A program made the position numbers and the translations under genes. DNA of 64,000 bases from Actinoplanes derwentensis (GTDB taxonomy: Bacteria; Actinomycetota; Actinomycetes; Mycobacteriales; Micromonosporaceae), in the NCBI RefSeq assembly GCF_900104725.1, contig NZ_LT629758.1:5222501-5286500 (forward strand), in the 5' to 3' direction. Every line of letters begins with the position of its first letter. Position 1 is the stretch's first letter. Positions 52,553-60,101 of the stretch are shown here, piece by piece. The notes under the pieces are model-generated. The model was given only the letters and a program-made list of their open reading frames with translations. It was not told the DNA's origin and ran no database searches.

Positions 52553-53976
52553 GGGGGCTCCGAGGGCGGGTGGATGGGCCAATACTGTTCGTCGAGGCTC
52601 CATTGCCACGACCCGCCCGACCGGAAGGCGGCAACCTTCCGGCCGAGCGGTTGATGGAGGGCCGTGGTGGCCGTCAGGTCCATGAAGTAACCGGCCGCGT
52701 TCACGAAGGCGAGCAGATCGCCGGGTGCGGGCCGGGCCGGCAGGTGGACCTTGCGCCGGGTGATCAGGTCGGATTCCAGGCAGAGATTCCCTAGAAGATA
52801 GACGCCGACCGGGCCGAAATGAAAATCATTCCGCCTTATGAGTATCGGGTCCATCAGCACACCGTGCTCTTCCAGACCCACGTCGCGGGCGTTCAGCCCC
52901 AGCCTGACCAGGGTGTCGTCACCGTCGTCGCGGACTTCGAGCACCCGGGCGACGACCAGGCCGCAGTCGTCGAGCAGCGCCCGGCCGGGTTCGATGTCGA
53001 GGTCGTACATGTGGTCCAGCAGCAGCGACCCGAGCGCCGGCGTGCCGGTGCCGAGCAGCGCGTCCAGATAGTCCGCCCCGAACACCTTCCGGTACGCCGG
53101 ATAGAGCGCGAGGGACCCGCGCAGCGTGCCGGACTCGGCGCGCAGACCGTAGCCGTAGCCGTTCCAGGTCATCGGCGGGCGGTTGCCGAGCACGGCCTGG
53201 GCCAGCTCGGACGTGTACCGCTCCCACTCCCCTTCGTCGGCCAGGTAACCGAGGCCGAACCCGCCGCCGGCGTCCAGCGTCCACGGCCGCAGCCCGCGGG
53301 TCCGGCAGCGCTCCAGAGCCGCCAGGCAGCCTTCGAGGGCGACCGCTTTCTCGGTCAGGGCCATGGTGTCCAGGTGGTAGGCGATCCCGGCCAGTTCGAG
53401 TTCCCGCTCGTGTTTCTGGATCAGGTCGAGCACCGCGTCGAACCCGGCGAACGGCACCCCGAACCGGCTGCGGCGGCTCATCACCCGGACCCCGGTGGTT
53501 TCAAAACCGGACAACCGGACCATTATCCGTACGCGGGGAAGGTCGTGTGCGGCCACCAGCGCCGCCAGCTCGGCCAGCTCGGCGGCCGAGTCCGCGTTCA
53601 CGGTGACCCCGGCGCGAGCGGCCAGCCACAGATAGGCGCGATCCTTGGGCCCGGTGGCCATGATCCGGCCGGGGGCGAACCCGGCGCCGAGCGCGTGCTG
53701 CAACTCGCCGAGCGAGGCCACGTCGACCCCCGCGTCGGTGGCGGCCAACTCGCGCAACAGGGCGGCGGACCGGTTGGCCTTGTGCGCGAAGTGGACCCGC
53801 CCGCCCAGGCGATGTCGCCGGTGCACGGCACGGAAGGCCGCGACGTTGGCGTGCAGGGCCTGGGGCAGGACCACGTTGACCGGTGAACCGAGTCCGTTCA
53901 CCAACTGTTTCAGCAGGTCACCTTCATCGAGCAGGGACTGCGTGACCGGCCCGATCCTCGGCGTCAGGGGGAGCAC
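52549..53976 (-). CDS. Y4yA-like fold-type-III PLP-dependent decarboxylase/racemase family protein
   Basis: The protein has 475 residues. The TIM-barrel PLP domain has Schiff-base K66 (VHFAHKANRS) and the glycine-rich phosphate site LDAGGGFGLGY. The C-terminal beta-domain carries a Cys/Asp pair in NLCLESDLI, similar to the CxSxD region of diaminopimelate/ornithine decarboxylases. Best recalled resemblance is to Rhizobium Y4yA. It is the first gene of the PLP operon. The GTG start at 53976 has no proper ribosome site but lies 6 nt after a -10-like hexamer, so the mRNA is probably leaderless. Confidence 0.85.
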   Translation of the reverse strand: MLPLTPRIGPVTQSLLDEGDLLKQLVNGLGSPVNVVLPQALHANVAAFRAVHRRHRLGGRVHFAHKANRSAALLRELAATDAGVDVASLGELQHALGAGFAPGRIMATGPKDRAYLWLAARAGVTVNADSAAELAELAALVAAHDLPRVRIMVRLSGFETTGVRVMSRRSRFGVPFAGFDAVLDLIQKHERELELAGIAYHLDTMALTEKAVALEGCLAALERCRTRGLRPWTLDAGGGFGLGYLADEGEWERYTSELAQAVLGNRPPMTWNGYGYGLRAESGTLRGSLALYPAYRKVFGADYLDALLGTGTPALGSLLLDHMYDLDIEPGRALLDDCGLVVARVLEVRDDGDDTLVRLGLNARDVGLEEHGVLMDPILIRRNDFHFGPVGVYLLGNLCLESDLITRRKVHLPARPAPGDLLAFVNAAGYFMDLTATTALHQPLGRKVAAFRSGGSWQWSLDEQYWPIHPPSEPP

Positions 53977-54011
53977 TCCCCCAAACTAACCGCCGCCACC
54001 ACCCTCCGCAA
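53976..54011 (-). promoter_or_regulatory. Probable leaderless promoter of the PLP operon
   Basis: On the minus strand TTGCGG (54006-54011) and TAGTTT (53983-53988) are 17 bp apart, and the GTG start lies 6 nt after the -10 element. The start codon is also the centre of a GGGGGAG/CTCCCCC palindrome, which may influence initiation. Confidence 0.45.
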
Positions 54012-54029
54012 AGGAGTGAACACCGAGAG

Positions 54030-55073
54030 TCAGATAGTTCGCAGGTCCAGGGTGTGCCAGACCGCGATCTCCTGATCGCCGGTCGACCACCAGAGCATGC
54101 CGTCCTTGGTGGCGGCCAGATCGGCCGCGACCGCCAGCGGCACGTCCCGGCCGGTCTCCAGATCGTGCACCAGCAGCGCCGCGGTGCCGGTGATGTCGGA
54201 GTTCGGGCCGGGTATCGACAGGACCTCGAAACGGTCCAGCACCGCCACGTCGTTCACCGCGGCCTGGGTCTCGGTACCGGCCACCCGGCGGCGCTGCGAA
54301 CCGTCCGGGTGCATCAGGTCGATCCGGGCGGTGCCCTCACCGGTCATCACGCTCACCCGGCACCAGACCGGCTCGCACATGCCCCACTCGGCGCCGGAGA
54401 ACGGCACCTCGACCAGGTCGCCGGTGGTCAGGTTCCGCATCCGGACCTTGCCGGCCTGTCCGCCGGTGTCGTCGGTGAGCCACGGCCACGCCGACATCGC
54501 CCACTGGCCCTTCTCCTCCCGGACGGTCACCGCGCCGCCGGTCAGCGCCACCGACCGGACCTGGGTGGTGGCGTCGCCCTCACCGGCCGTCCAATGCACC
54601 CGCCCGTCGGCCAGCACCAGGTCGTGCTGGTTGCCGTAGAACAGGGTGTTGCCGGTGTCGGCGGTCAGCAGGCGTGGCTTCGCACCGTCGGTGCCGACCG
54701 TCCAGATCTCGACCGGCTTCCCGTTGACCGATTCCGCCCAGACCAGCTGCTTCCCGGAGGCGGTCATGCCCTCGAAGCGCGGATCGCCGGAGGCCGGCAG
54801 GTCACGCAGCTCGCGGGAGATCCCGTCCTTCTCGATCAGCAGCTTCACCCGGTCACCGGTGGTGACCGTGCCGACCGCGGTGGTCGCGTCCAGGAAGTGG
54901 ACCGGTTCGACGGTCAGGTCCCTCAGGTCGGCGCGCTCGGCATCCGGCCACGCCTGCTCGATGGTGATCCGGGTGCCCGCTTGGAGGGCGTTTTCCGGAG
55001 ACGACGGAACCGTGCCCGCGAGCAGGGCGACCGCCGCGGCCAAGGCCACCGCCAACCCGATCCGCGACCTCAT
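54030..55073 (-). CDS. Secreted protein with beta-propeller-like repeats, unknown function
   Basis: The protein has 347 residues. The ATG at 55073 overlaps the TIGR03943 stop (ATGA). The signal peptide is RIGLAVALAAAVALLAGTVP. The mature part has repeated short beta-strand blocks with WTVGTDGAKPRLL, KVRMRNLTTGDLV and VHDLETGRDVPL, which look like TolB/beta-propeller blades. Two nearby cysteines (WGMCEPVWCRV) could form a disulfide. As the third gene of the permease operon it may work outside the cell with that system. Confidence 0.65.
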   Translation of the reverse strand: MRSRIGLAVALAAAVALLAGTVPSSPENALQAGTRITIEQAWPDAERADLRDLTVEPVHFLDATTAVGTVTTGDRVKLLIEKDGISRELRDLPASGDPRFEGMTASGKQLVWAESVNGKPVEIWTVGTDGAKPRLLTADTGNTLFYGNQHDLVLADGRVHWTAGEGDATTQVRSVALTGGAVTVREEKGQWAMSAWPWLTDDTGGQAGKVRMRNLTTGDLVEVPFSGAEWGMCEPVWCRVSVMTGEGTARIDLMHPDGSQRRRVAGTETQAAVNDVAVLDRFEVLSIPGPNSDITGTAALLVHDLETGRDVPLAVAADLAATKDGMLWWSTGDQEIAVWHTLDLRTI

Positions 55074-55777
55074 TCGTACTGCTGCTTCGGTGCGGAGACC
55101 GGCTGCCACTGTTCGACCTCGAGATAGGCGATGTCGGCCTGGTTGACCGGGTCCTTGCCGCGCTTGCCGGAGAGTTGACCGGTGACCGCCAGCCACGTCC
55201 CGGCGGGCACGTCGACAATCGGGCCGCCGGTGAGACCGACTTTGATCGGACGGCCGTCGGCGGCGCAGCAGCTCACCACGATCCGGGCCAGCATCACGCC
55301 CTCCGGGCCGGTGGTGACGAAACCGGTCAGCTGGAGACGGCGGCCGTTCAGGGTGCGGCCCTCGTCGTAGATCACCCGGGACGCGTAGTCGAGCAGGCTC
55401 AGCTTCGCCGGATCGCCGTCGGGAAGCGGGGCGTAGTCCGAGTCGGCACTGACCTGCACCGTTCCGGACTGGCCGGCGGTGTAGGAGCCGAGAGCCGGCG
55501 GGGCCACCAGCAGCAGTCCGAGGACGGGCAGCAGGAGCAGCCAGCCGACGCGGGGCTCGTGATGAGCGTGGCCGTGATCGTCATCATGCTCATCCGCGGA
55601 CTTCCGGTACTCGTACCACAGCGTCATGAAAGCCGCCGCGACCAGCGCCAGACCCGCCGCGATCAGGAACGGCCGCAACCCCTCCTTGACATACCGCAGG
55701 TAGAGGTCACCGATCGACGCCTTGAGGACCGCACCGCCGAAGAGGAACAGGATCACCGCCTGGGCCTGCCGGTTCAC
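55070..55777 (-). CDS. TIGR03943-family putative permease subunit
   Basis: The protein has 235 residues. Two N-terminal helices flank a His/Asp-rich cytoplasmic loop (HDDDHGHAHHE), a likely metal-binding stretch. A third helix (VGWLLLLPVLGLLLVAPPAL) leads to an extracytoplasmic domain with RIVVSCCAADGRPIKVGL. This is the standard partner of the DUF318/UPF0718 permease, whose gene overlaps its GTG by 4 bp. The pair is thought to move metal ions or metal-bound compounds; the direction is unknown. Confidence 0.88.
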   Translation of the reverse strand: MNRQAQAVILFLFGGAVLKASIGDLYLRYVKEGLRPFLIAAGLALVAAAFMTLWYEYRKSADEHDDDHGHAHHEPRVGWLLLLPVLGLLLVAPPALGSYTAGQSGTVQVSADSDYAPLPDGDPAKLSLLDYASRVIYDEGRTLNGRRLQLTGFVTTGPEGVMLARIVVSCCAADGRPIKVGLTGGPIVDVPAGTWLAVTGQLSGKRGKDPVNQADIAYLEVEQWQPVSAPKQQYE

Positions 55778-56745
55778 AGCAGCACCGCCCCGGCGCCGAC
55801 GGCTACCAGAATCGCCAGCACGAAGGTCGCCGGGGCGAACCTCGTCGCGAACCCACGACCGAAAACGCCCGCCTGCATCGAGATCAGTTTGAGGTCGACC
55901 ATCGGGCCCACCACCAGGAAGACCAGACGCGACGTCAGCGAGAACTGGGACAGCGACGCGGCGACGAAGGCGTCCGCCTCACTACAGATCGAGAGGAGTA
56001 CGGCGAGAACCGCGAGCGCCAGCACCGACAGCACCGGCTGCGCGGCCAGGGTCTGCAGCCACGCCTCCGGCACGATCACGTTGATCGTCGCGGCGGCCGC
56101 CGCCCCCACCACCAGGAATCCGCCCGCGTGCACCACGTCGTGCCGGGCCGCCGACCAGAACGCCCGCCCCTTCGACGCGCCGTCCAGGTCCGGCCGGTGC
56201 GGTAGTCTGATCCACTCGGTCTTGCCGAGCCGCAGCCACAGCCAGCCCATCAGCACCGCCACCACCAGGCTGGCCAGCCCGCGAGCGACCACCATCTCCG
56301 GGTTGTCCGGGAAGGCCACCGCCGTCGCGACCAGCACGATCGGGTTGATCGCGGGCGCGGCCAGCAGGAACGCCAGCGCCGCCGCCGGGGTCACGCCCCG
56401 GCGGATCAGCGAACCGGCGATCGGCACCGCACCGCACTCGCAGCCCGGCAGGACCACCCCGGCGACACTGGCCGCCGGAACCGCCAGCACCGGATGCTTG
56501 GGCAGGGCTTTCGCCCAGAACGAGCGCGGTACGAACACCGCGATCACCGCCGACAGCAGCACCCCGAAGACCAGGAACGGCACAGCCTGCACCAGCACCG
56601 AGACGAACACCGTGGTCCAGGTCTGCAGGCGCTCGCCCTCGACCAGCCCGGCCAGCGGCTCCCGGAAGATCACCAGGAGCACCAGGAGGACGGCGAGCAC
56701 CTCGACCTCGACGGACCTGGTTCTCGTTTTCAGCGTGTCCGTCAC
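55774..56745 (-). CDS. UPF0718/DUF318-family permease
   Basis: The protein has about 323 residues and eight hydrophobic segments. The signature PGCECGAVPIAGSLIRRG places a cysteine pair in a membrane-embedded loop. A second conserved loop is LLAAPAINPIVL. The GTG at 56745 lies 7 nt after TAAATT, a leaderless -10 element; a TTG at 56754 is the alternative. It forms a transporter with the following TIGR03943 protein. Zinc or other soft-metal homeostasis is the usual suggestion, but no Zur-like box was seen. Confidence 0.88.
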   Translation of the reverse strand: MTDTLKTRTRSVEVEVLAVLLVLLVIFREPLAGLVEGERLQTWTTVFVSVLVQAVPFLVFGVLLSAVIAVFVPRSFWAKALPKHPVLAVPAASVAGVVLPGCECGAVPIAGSLIRRGVTPAAALAFLLAAPAINPIVLVATAVAFPDNPEMVVARGLASLVVAVLMGWLWLRLGKTEWIRLPHRPDLDGASKGRAFWSAARHDVVHAGGFLVVGAAAAATINVIVPEAWLQTLAAQPVLSVLALAVLAVLLSICSEADAFVAASLSQFSLTSRLVFLVVGPMVDLKLISMQAGVFGRGFATRFAPATFVLAILVAVGAGAVLL

Positions 56746-56779
56746 GCGGAGCAATTTACCCGGTGCAGTCGATCAGGGA

Positions 56780-56842
56780 CGTCACGGACTTCCGGCCGGC
56801 CGCCACCGCCGCCAGACCAGTCGCCGTCACGGACTTCCGGCC
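56780..56842. repeat. 18-bp direct repeat next to the antiporter 3' end
   Basis: CGTCACGGACTTCCGGCC occurs at 56780-56797 and again at 56825-56842. The second copy covers the last codons and stop of the Ca2+/H+ antiporter; the first lies in the intergenic gap. It looks like a small duplication of the gene end. Confidence 0.8.
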
Positions 56843-57906
56843 AGGAACAGGAAGACCGCCAGCAGGCTCAGGTGCAGGCCGCCCTGCAGGATGTTGGCCC
56901 GGCCCGGCACCACGGTCAGCGTGCCGACCGCCACGGTCAGGGCCAGCAGCACCATCTCGGTGCCGCCCAGACCCAGCAGCAGCGGGCCCTCCAGCCAGAT
57001 CATCGCCACCGCGATCGCCGGGATGGTCAGGCCGATGCTGGCCATCGCCGAGCCGAGCGCCAGGTTGAGGCTGGTCTGGATCCGGTCCCGGGCGGCCGCG
57101 CGCACCGCCGCGATGGTCTCCGGCAGCAGCACCAGCAGAGCGATCACCACACCGACCACGGCCTGCGGCAGCCCGGCCCCGGCGACCGCCGACTCGATCG
57201 TCGGGGACACCCCCTTGGCCAGGCCGACCACCGCGACCAGCGCGACGAACAGCAGCCCGAGGCTGGTCAGGGCGGTCTTGGACGACGGCGGTTCCAGGTG
57301 GTCCTCGCCGTCGATCACCTCGCCGGCGGTGGTGATCGGCATGAAGTAGTCCCGGTGCCGTTTCGTCTGCACCGCCACGAACAGCAGGTAGAGACCGAGC
57401 GAGACGACCGCCGCGAAGGCCAGTTGGGCCGGGGTGAACTGCGGTCCCGGGCTGCTCTTGGTGAACGTCGGCAGCACCAGGCTGAGCGTGGCGATCGCGG
57501 TGACCGTGGCGAAGGCGCCGCCGGTGCCTTCCGGGTTGAAGACGGCGTAGCGCCGGCGTAGCGCGCCGACCAGCAGGCTGATGCCGAGGATGCCGTTGCA
57601 GGTGATCATGACGGCGGCGAAGACGGTGTCCCGGGCCAGGGACTGGGCCTTCTCCCCGCCACTGACCATCAGAGTGACGATCAGGGCCACCTCGATCACG
57701 GTGACCGCGACGGCCAGGATCAGCGAACCGTACGGTTCACCGACCCGGTGCGCCACCACCTCGGCGTGGTGGACGGCGGCCAGCACCGCGCCGGCCAACA
57801 GCAACGACACCACTATCACCACCGGGGTGGAGAGGTCGCGGCCGAACGTCGCCATCAGGGCGGCCAGAGCCACCAGAGGGATGTACAGAGTCCAGCGGGA
57901 GGTCAC
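56827..57906 (-). CDS. Ca2+/H+ antiporter family protein (ChaA/Cax type)
   Basis: The protein has 359 residues and about eleven hydrophobic segments in two inverted halves. The alpha-repeats with acidic residues are VAVTVIEVALIVTLMV (first half) and LLVLLPETIAAVRAAARDR (second half). A cytoplasmic loop rich in Glu and Asp (GEVIDGEDHLE) separates the halves. It would expel calcium or sodium in exchange for protons. Its GTG start overlaps the SelW-like gene stop (GTGA). Confidence 0.9.
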   Translation of the reverse strand: MTSRWTLYIPLVALAALMATFGRDLSTPVVIVVSLLLAGAVLAAVHHAEVVAHRVGEPYGSLILAVAVTVIEVALIVTLMVSGGEKAQSLARDTVFAAVMITCNGILGISLLVGALRRRYAVFNPEGTGGAFATVTAIATLSLVLPTFTKSSPGPQFTPAQLAFAAVVSLGLYLLFVAVQTKRHRDYFMPITTAGEVIDGEDHLEPPSSKTALTSLGLLFVALVAVVGLAKGVSPTIESAVAGAGLPQAVVGVVIALLVLLPETIAAVRAAARDRIQTSLNLALGSAMASIGLTIPAIAVAMIWLEGPLLLGLGGTEMVLLALTVAVGTLTVVPGRANILQGGLHLSLLAVFLFLAGSP

Positions 57907-58232
57907 CCGTCCGACTCTGCCAGCCCCGGAGCGGACTCGCCGGACTTGTGCCCATCACTGTGGCCCAGCGAACGTCCCGGCGCGATCCGGTCCCGGACCA
58001 GGCGCTTGAGATGCGCCAGTTCGGGGAAACCGCCTTCGGCCTTGCGCGACCACAGGGTCTGGTCGCCGAGCCGCACCTCGAACACCCCGCCGACGCCGGG
58101 CACCAGAGCCACCTCACCCAGGTCGGTGGTGAACGTGGTGAGCAGTTCCTGCGCGGTCCAGGCCGCCCGCAGCAACCAGCGGCACTGCGTGCAGTACTCG
58201 ATCTCCAGACGGGGTTCCCGCGGCTGCGTCAT
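57903..58232 (-). CDS. SelT/SelW/SelH family protein (Cys form)
   Basis: The protein has 109 residues from the ATG at 58232. The Rdx thioredoxin-like fold is shown by EIEYCTQCRWLLRAAW with a CxxC redox motif where selenoproteins have CxxU. The middle VPGVGGVFEVRLGDQTLWSR and FPELAHLKRLVRD complete the family. It is a small cytoplasmic redox protein of unknown substrate. The C-terminal 25 residues are a polar extension. It is coupled to the antiporter gene by a 4-bp overlap. Confidence 0.88.
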   Translation of the reverse strand: MTQPREPRLEIEYCTQCRWLLRAAWTAQELLTTFTTDLGEVALVPGVGGVFEVRLGDQTLWSRKAEGGFPELAHLKRLVRDRIAPGRSLGHSDGHKSGESAPGLAESDG

Positions 58233-58307
58233 GGTCGGAAAGTATGCCGGACGGCCGGGATCGGGCATGATCTCACGGGAATTCGGCAGTATCTCGAAGG
58301 AGTCACC

Positions 58308-59126
58308 GTGAAGGCACGCCAGACCACAGCCGCTCTGTTCGCCGTGGTGGCCCTGACCGCCGGCGGGTGCGGCGGCGGCACGGACGAGGCCGTGGAGAAG
58401 ACCGTGACGGCCACCGACTTCGTGGCGCTCGGTGACTCGTACGCGGCCGGTCTGGGCGCCGGGAACTACGGCACGGACGCGAACTGCAAGCAGAGTAAGG
58501 ACGGCGGCTACCCGCAGCTGTTCGTGAAGGAGCAGACCACGCCGTTCGCCAAGGTCACCGACGTGGCGTGCAGCGGCGCGGTGATCAACGACGTGCGGTA
58601 CGAGCAGCTCAACGCGCTCTCCGACACCACCGGTGTGGTGACCCTGACCGTCGGCGGCAACGACGCGGGCTGGACCACGTCGCTGCAGCAGTGCCTGTTC
58701 GGTGACGACGCCGGTTGCCAGACCTCGGTCGAGAAGGGGGTCACCGCCGCGCAGGGCAAACTGCCGGCCGCGCTCGACGACCTGTACACGGCGATCCGCA
58801 CGAAGGCCCCGAACGCGAAGGTGTACGTGCTGGGTTACCCGCATCTGGTGGCCGCGCCCGGCAAGTCCGGCGTCTCCTGCGAGCAGCTCACCGACGCCCG
58901 CCGCAAGGCGCTGAACGAGGGCGCCGACTCCCTGGTCGAGCTGATCAAGGGCCGGGCCGAGGCGGCGGAGTTCACCTTCGTCGACGTGCGGGAGGCGTTC
59001 AAGGGCCACGAGGCGTGCACCGAGGAGCCGTGGATCCACGCGGTCGGCGACGACCTCTCCGAGTCGTTCCACCCGAACGCCGACGGTTACCAGGCGTACC
59101 TGAAGGCTCTGGTCGCCGCCGTCTGA
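58308..59126 (+). CDS. SGNH/GDSL-family secreted esterase
   Basis: The protein has 272 residues. The GTG at 58308 follows GAAGGAG; longer frames run antisense through the SelW-like gene. The signal peptide ends near LTAGGC, which may be a lipobox. Block I is VALGDSYAAG (Ser), the oxyanion Gly/Asn is in VGGNDAG and the catalytic Asp/His block is SFHPNADG. Six cysteines suggest disulfides, as in Streptomyces scabies esterase-type SGNH hydrolases. It would cleave short-chain esters or lipids outside the cell. Confidence 0.9.
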   Translation: MKARQTTAALFAVVALTAGGCGGGTDEAVEKTVTATDFVALGDSYAAGLGAGNYGTDANCKQSKDGGYPQLFVKEQTTPFAKVTDVACSGAVINDVRYEQLNALSDTTGVVTLTVGGNDAGWTTSLQQCLFGDDAGCQTSVEKGVTAAQGKLPAALDDLYTAIRTKAPNAKVYVLGYPHLVAAPGKSGVSCEQLTDARRKALNEGADSLVELIKGRAEAAEFTFVDVREAFKGHEACTEEPWIHAVGDDLSESFHPNADGYQAYLKALVAAV

Positions 59127-59175
59127 TCCTCCCCGGCCCGCCACCCCGCGCTCACCGGGTGTTCTCCTGGCCGGG

Positions 59176-60003
59176 GTGGGATGGGCCGTGCACCACGCCA
59201 ACCACTACTACGGGCATTCCCATGTGCTGGCCCGTTACTGCGGGTACGAGTCGGAGCTGCCGCTGTTGCGGGGCTATCTGCAGCACGGCTGGAACATCGG
59301 CGACGGGATGGCCCCGGATCACGAGTTCGTTCCGGGGGTCCCGTCGTTCCTGTGGAGTGAGCGGACCCGGCGGCGGGCCTGGTCGATGGGGCGGCGGCAG
59401 CTGCACGTGACCGGTTCGCCGTGGGCGTACCTGGTCGCGCTCTCGCCGCCGGCGGTGGATCAGCAGCGTGCGGGCACTCTCTACTACCCCTTCCACGGCT
59501 GGGAGGGGCAGCACGTCCAAGGCGACCACGATCGGTTGATCGACGAGATCCGGGCGACCGAGACCGGGCCGGTGACGGTGTGCCTGTACTGGCAGGAGTA
59601 CCGGACCCCGCGGGTGCGCCGCCGTTACGAGCAGGCCGGTTTCCGGGTGATCTGCCACGGTTACCGGGGCGGCTGGTGGAAGGACCTCGACCCGGGTTTC
59701 CTCGACCGTCAGCTCGCCGAGCAGCGCAAGCACCGGCGGGTGGCGTCGAACCGGCTGTGCAGTGCCGTCTTCTACGGGGTGCTGGCCGGCTGTGAACCGG
59801 CCGTCTACGGCGATCCGATGCAACTCGACGGGGAACGTGACCTGTTCGGCGGCCGGTCCCGGATCACCCGGCAGTGGGCGTCGATGCACGGCGCCGAGGT
59901 CGATCTGGACACCGCCCGGGCCGTGACCGTCGAGGAACTCGGCGCGGACCGGCTGCTCTCCCCCGCTGAACTCCGTCACCTGCTGAACTGGGAAGTCCTT
60001 TGA
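59176..60003 (+). CDS. Uncharacterised protein, 3' end altered by a mobile element
   Basis: The protein has 275 residues from the GTG at 59176. It has no signal or membrane segment. Aromatic and His-rich blocks (WAVHHANHYYGHSHVLARY, LQHGWNIGDG, YYPFHGWEG) and a Rossmann-like second half (VTVCLYWQEYRTPRV; VFYGVLAGCEPAVYGDPM) recall proteins encoded in actinobacterial surface-glycan clusters; a GT-B-like transferase is possible but not shown. The TGA at 60001-60003 belongs to the right-end sequence of the tnpB element, so the native last codons are lost or replaced. Confidence 0.6.
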   Translation: MGWAVHHANHYYGHSHVLARYCGYESELPLLRGYLQHGWNIGDGMAPDHEFVPGVPSFLWSERTRRRAWSMGRRQLHVTGSPWAYLVALSPPAVDQQRAGTLYYPFHGWEGQHVQGDHDRLIDEIRATETGPVTVCLYWQEYRTPRVRRRYEQAGFRVICHGYRGGWWKDLDPGFLDRQLAEQRKHRRVASNRLCSAVFYGVLAGCEPAVYGDPMQLDGERDLFGGRSRITRQWASMHGAEVDLDTARAVTVEELGADRLLSPAELRHLLNWEVL

Positions 60004-60020
60004 CTTCCCCCGCCCTAAAG

Positions 60021-60043
60021 GACCCCGTTGGGGAACGGCCAAA
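60021..60043 (+). repeat. Left terminal inverted repeat of the IS1182-family element
   Basis: The 23 bp begin GACCCCGTTGGGGAACGG and are the exact reverse complement of 61772-61794. The preceding CTAAAG is one copy of the target duplication. Confidence 0.92.
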
Positions 60044-60101
60044 CCATCTGAATCCGCTTGTTGGCATGATTGTCGGGTTTGCCGGGTGGAAAGGGTTCAG
60101 G

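Noticed and set aside
55175..57349. A 724-codon plus-strand frame across the permease and antiporter genes
   Set aside because: It is Ser/Thr/Arg/Ala-rich shadow sequence opposite membrane proteins with clear motifs.
57948..58307. A 120-codon N-terminal extension of the SGNH esterase
   Set aside because: It is antisense to the SelW-like gene. The GTG at 58308 has a strong ribosome site and starts directly at a signal peptide.
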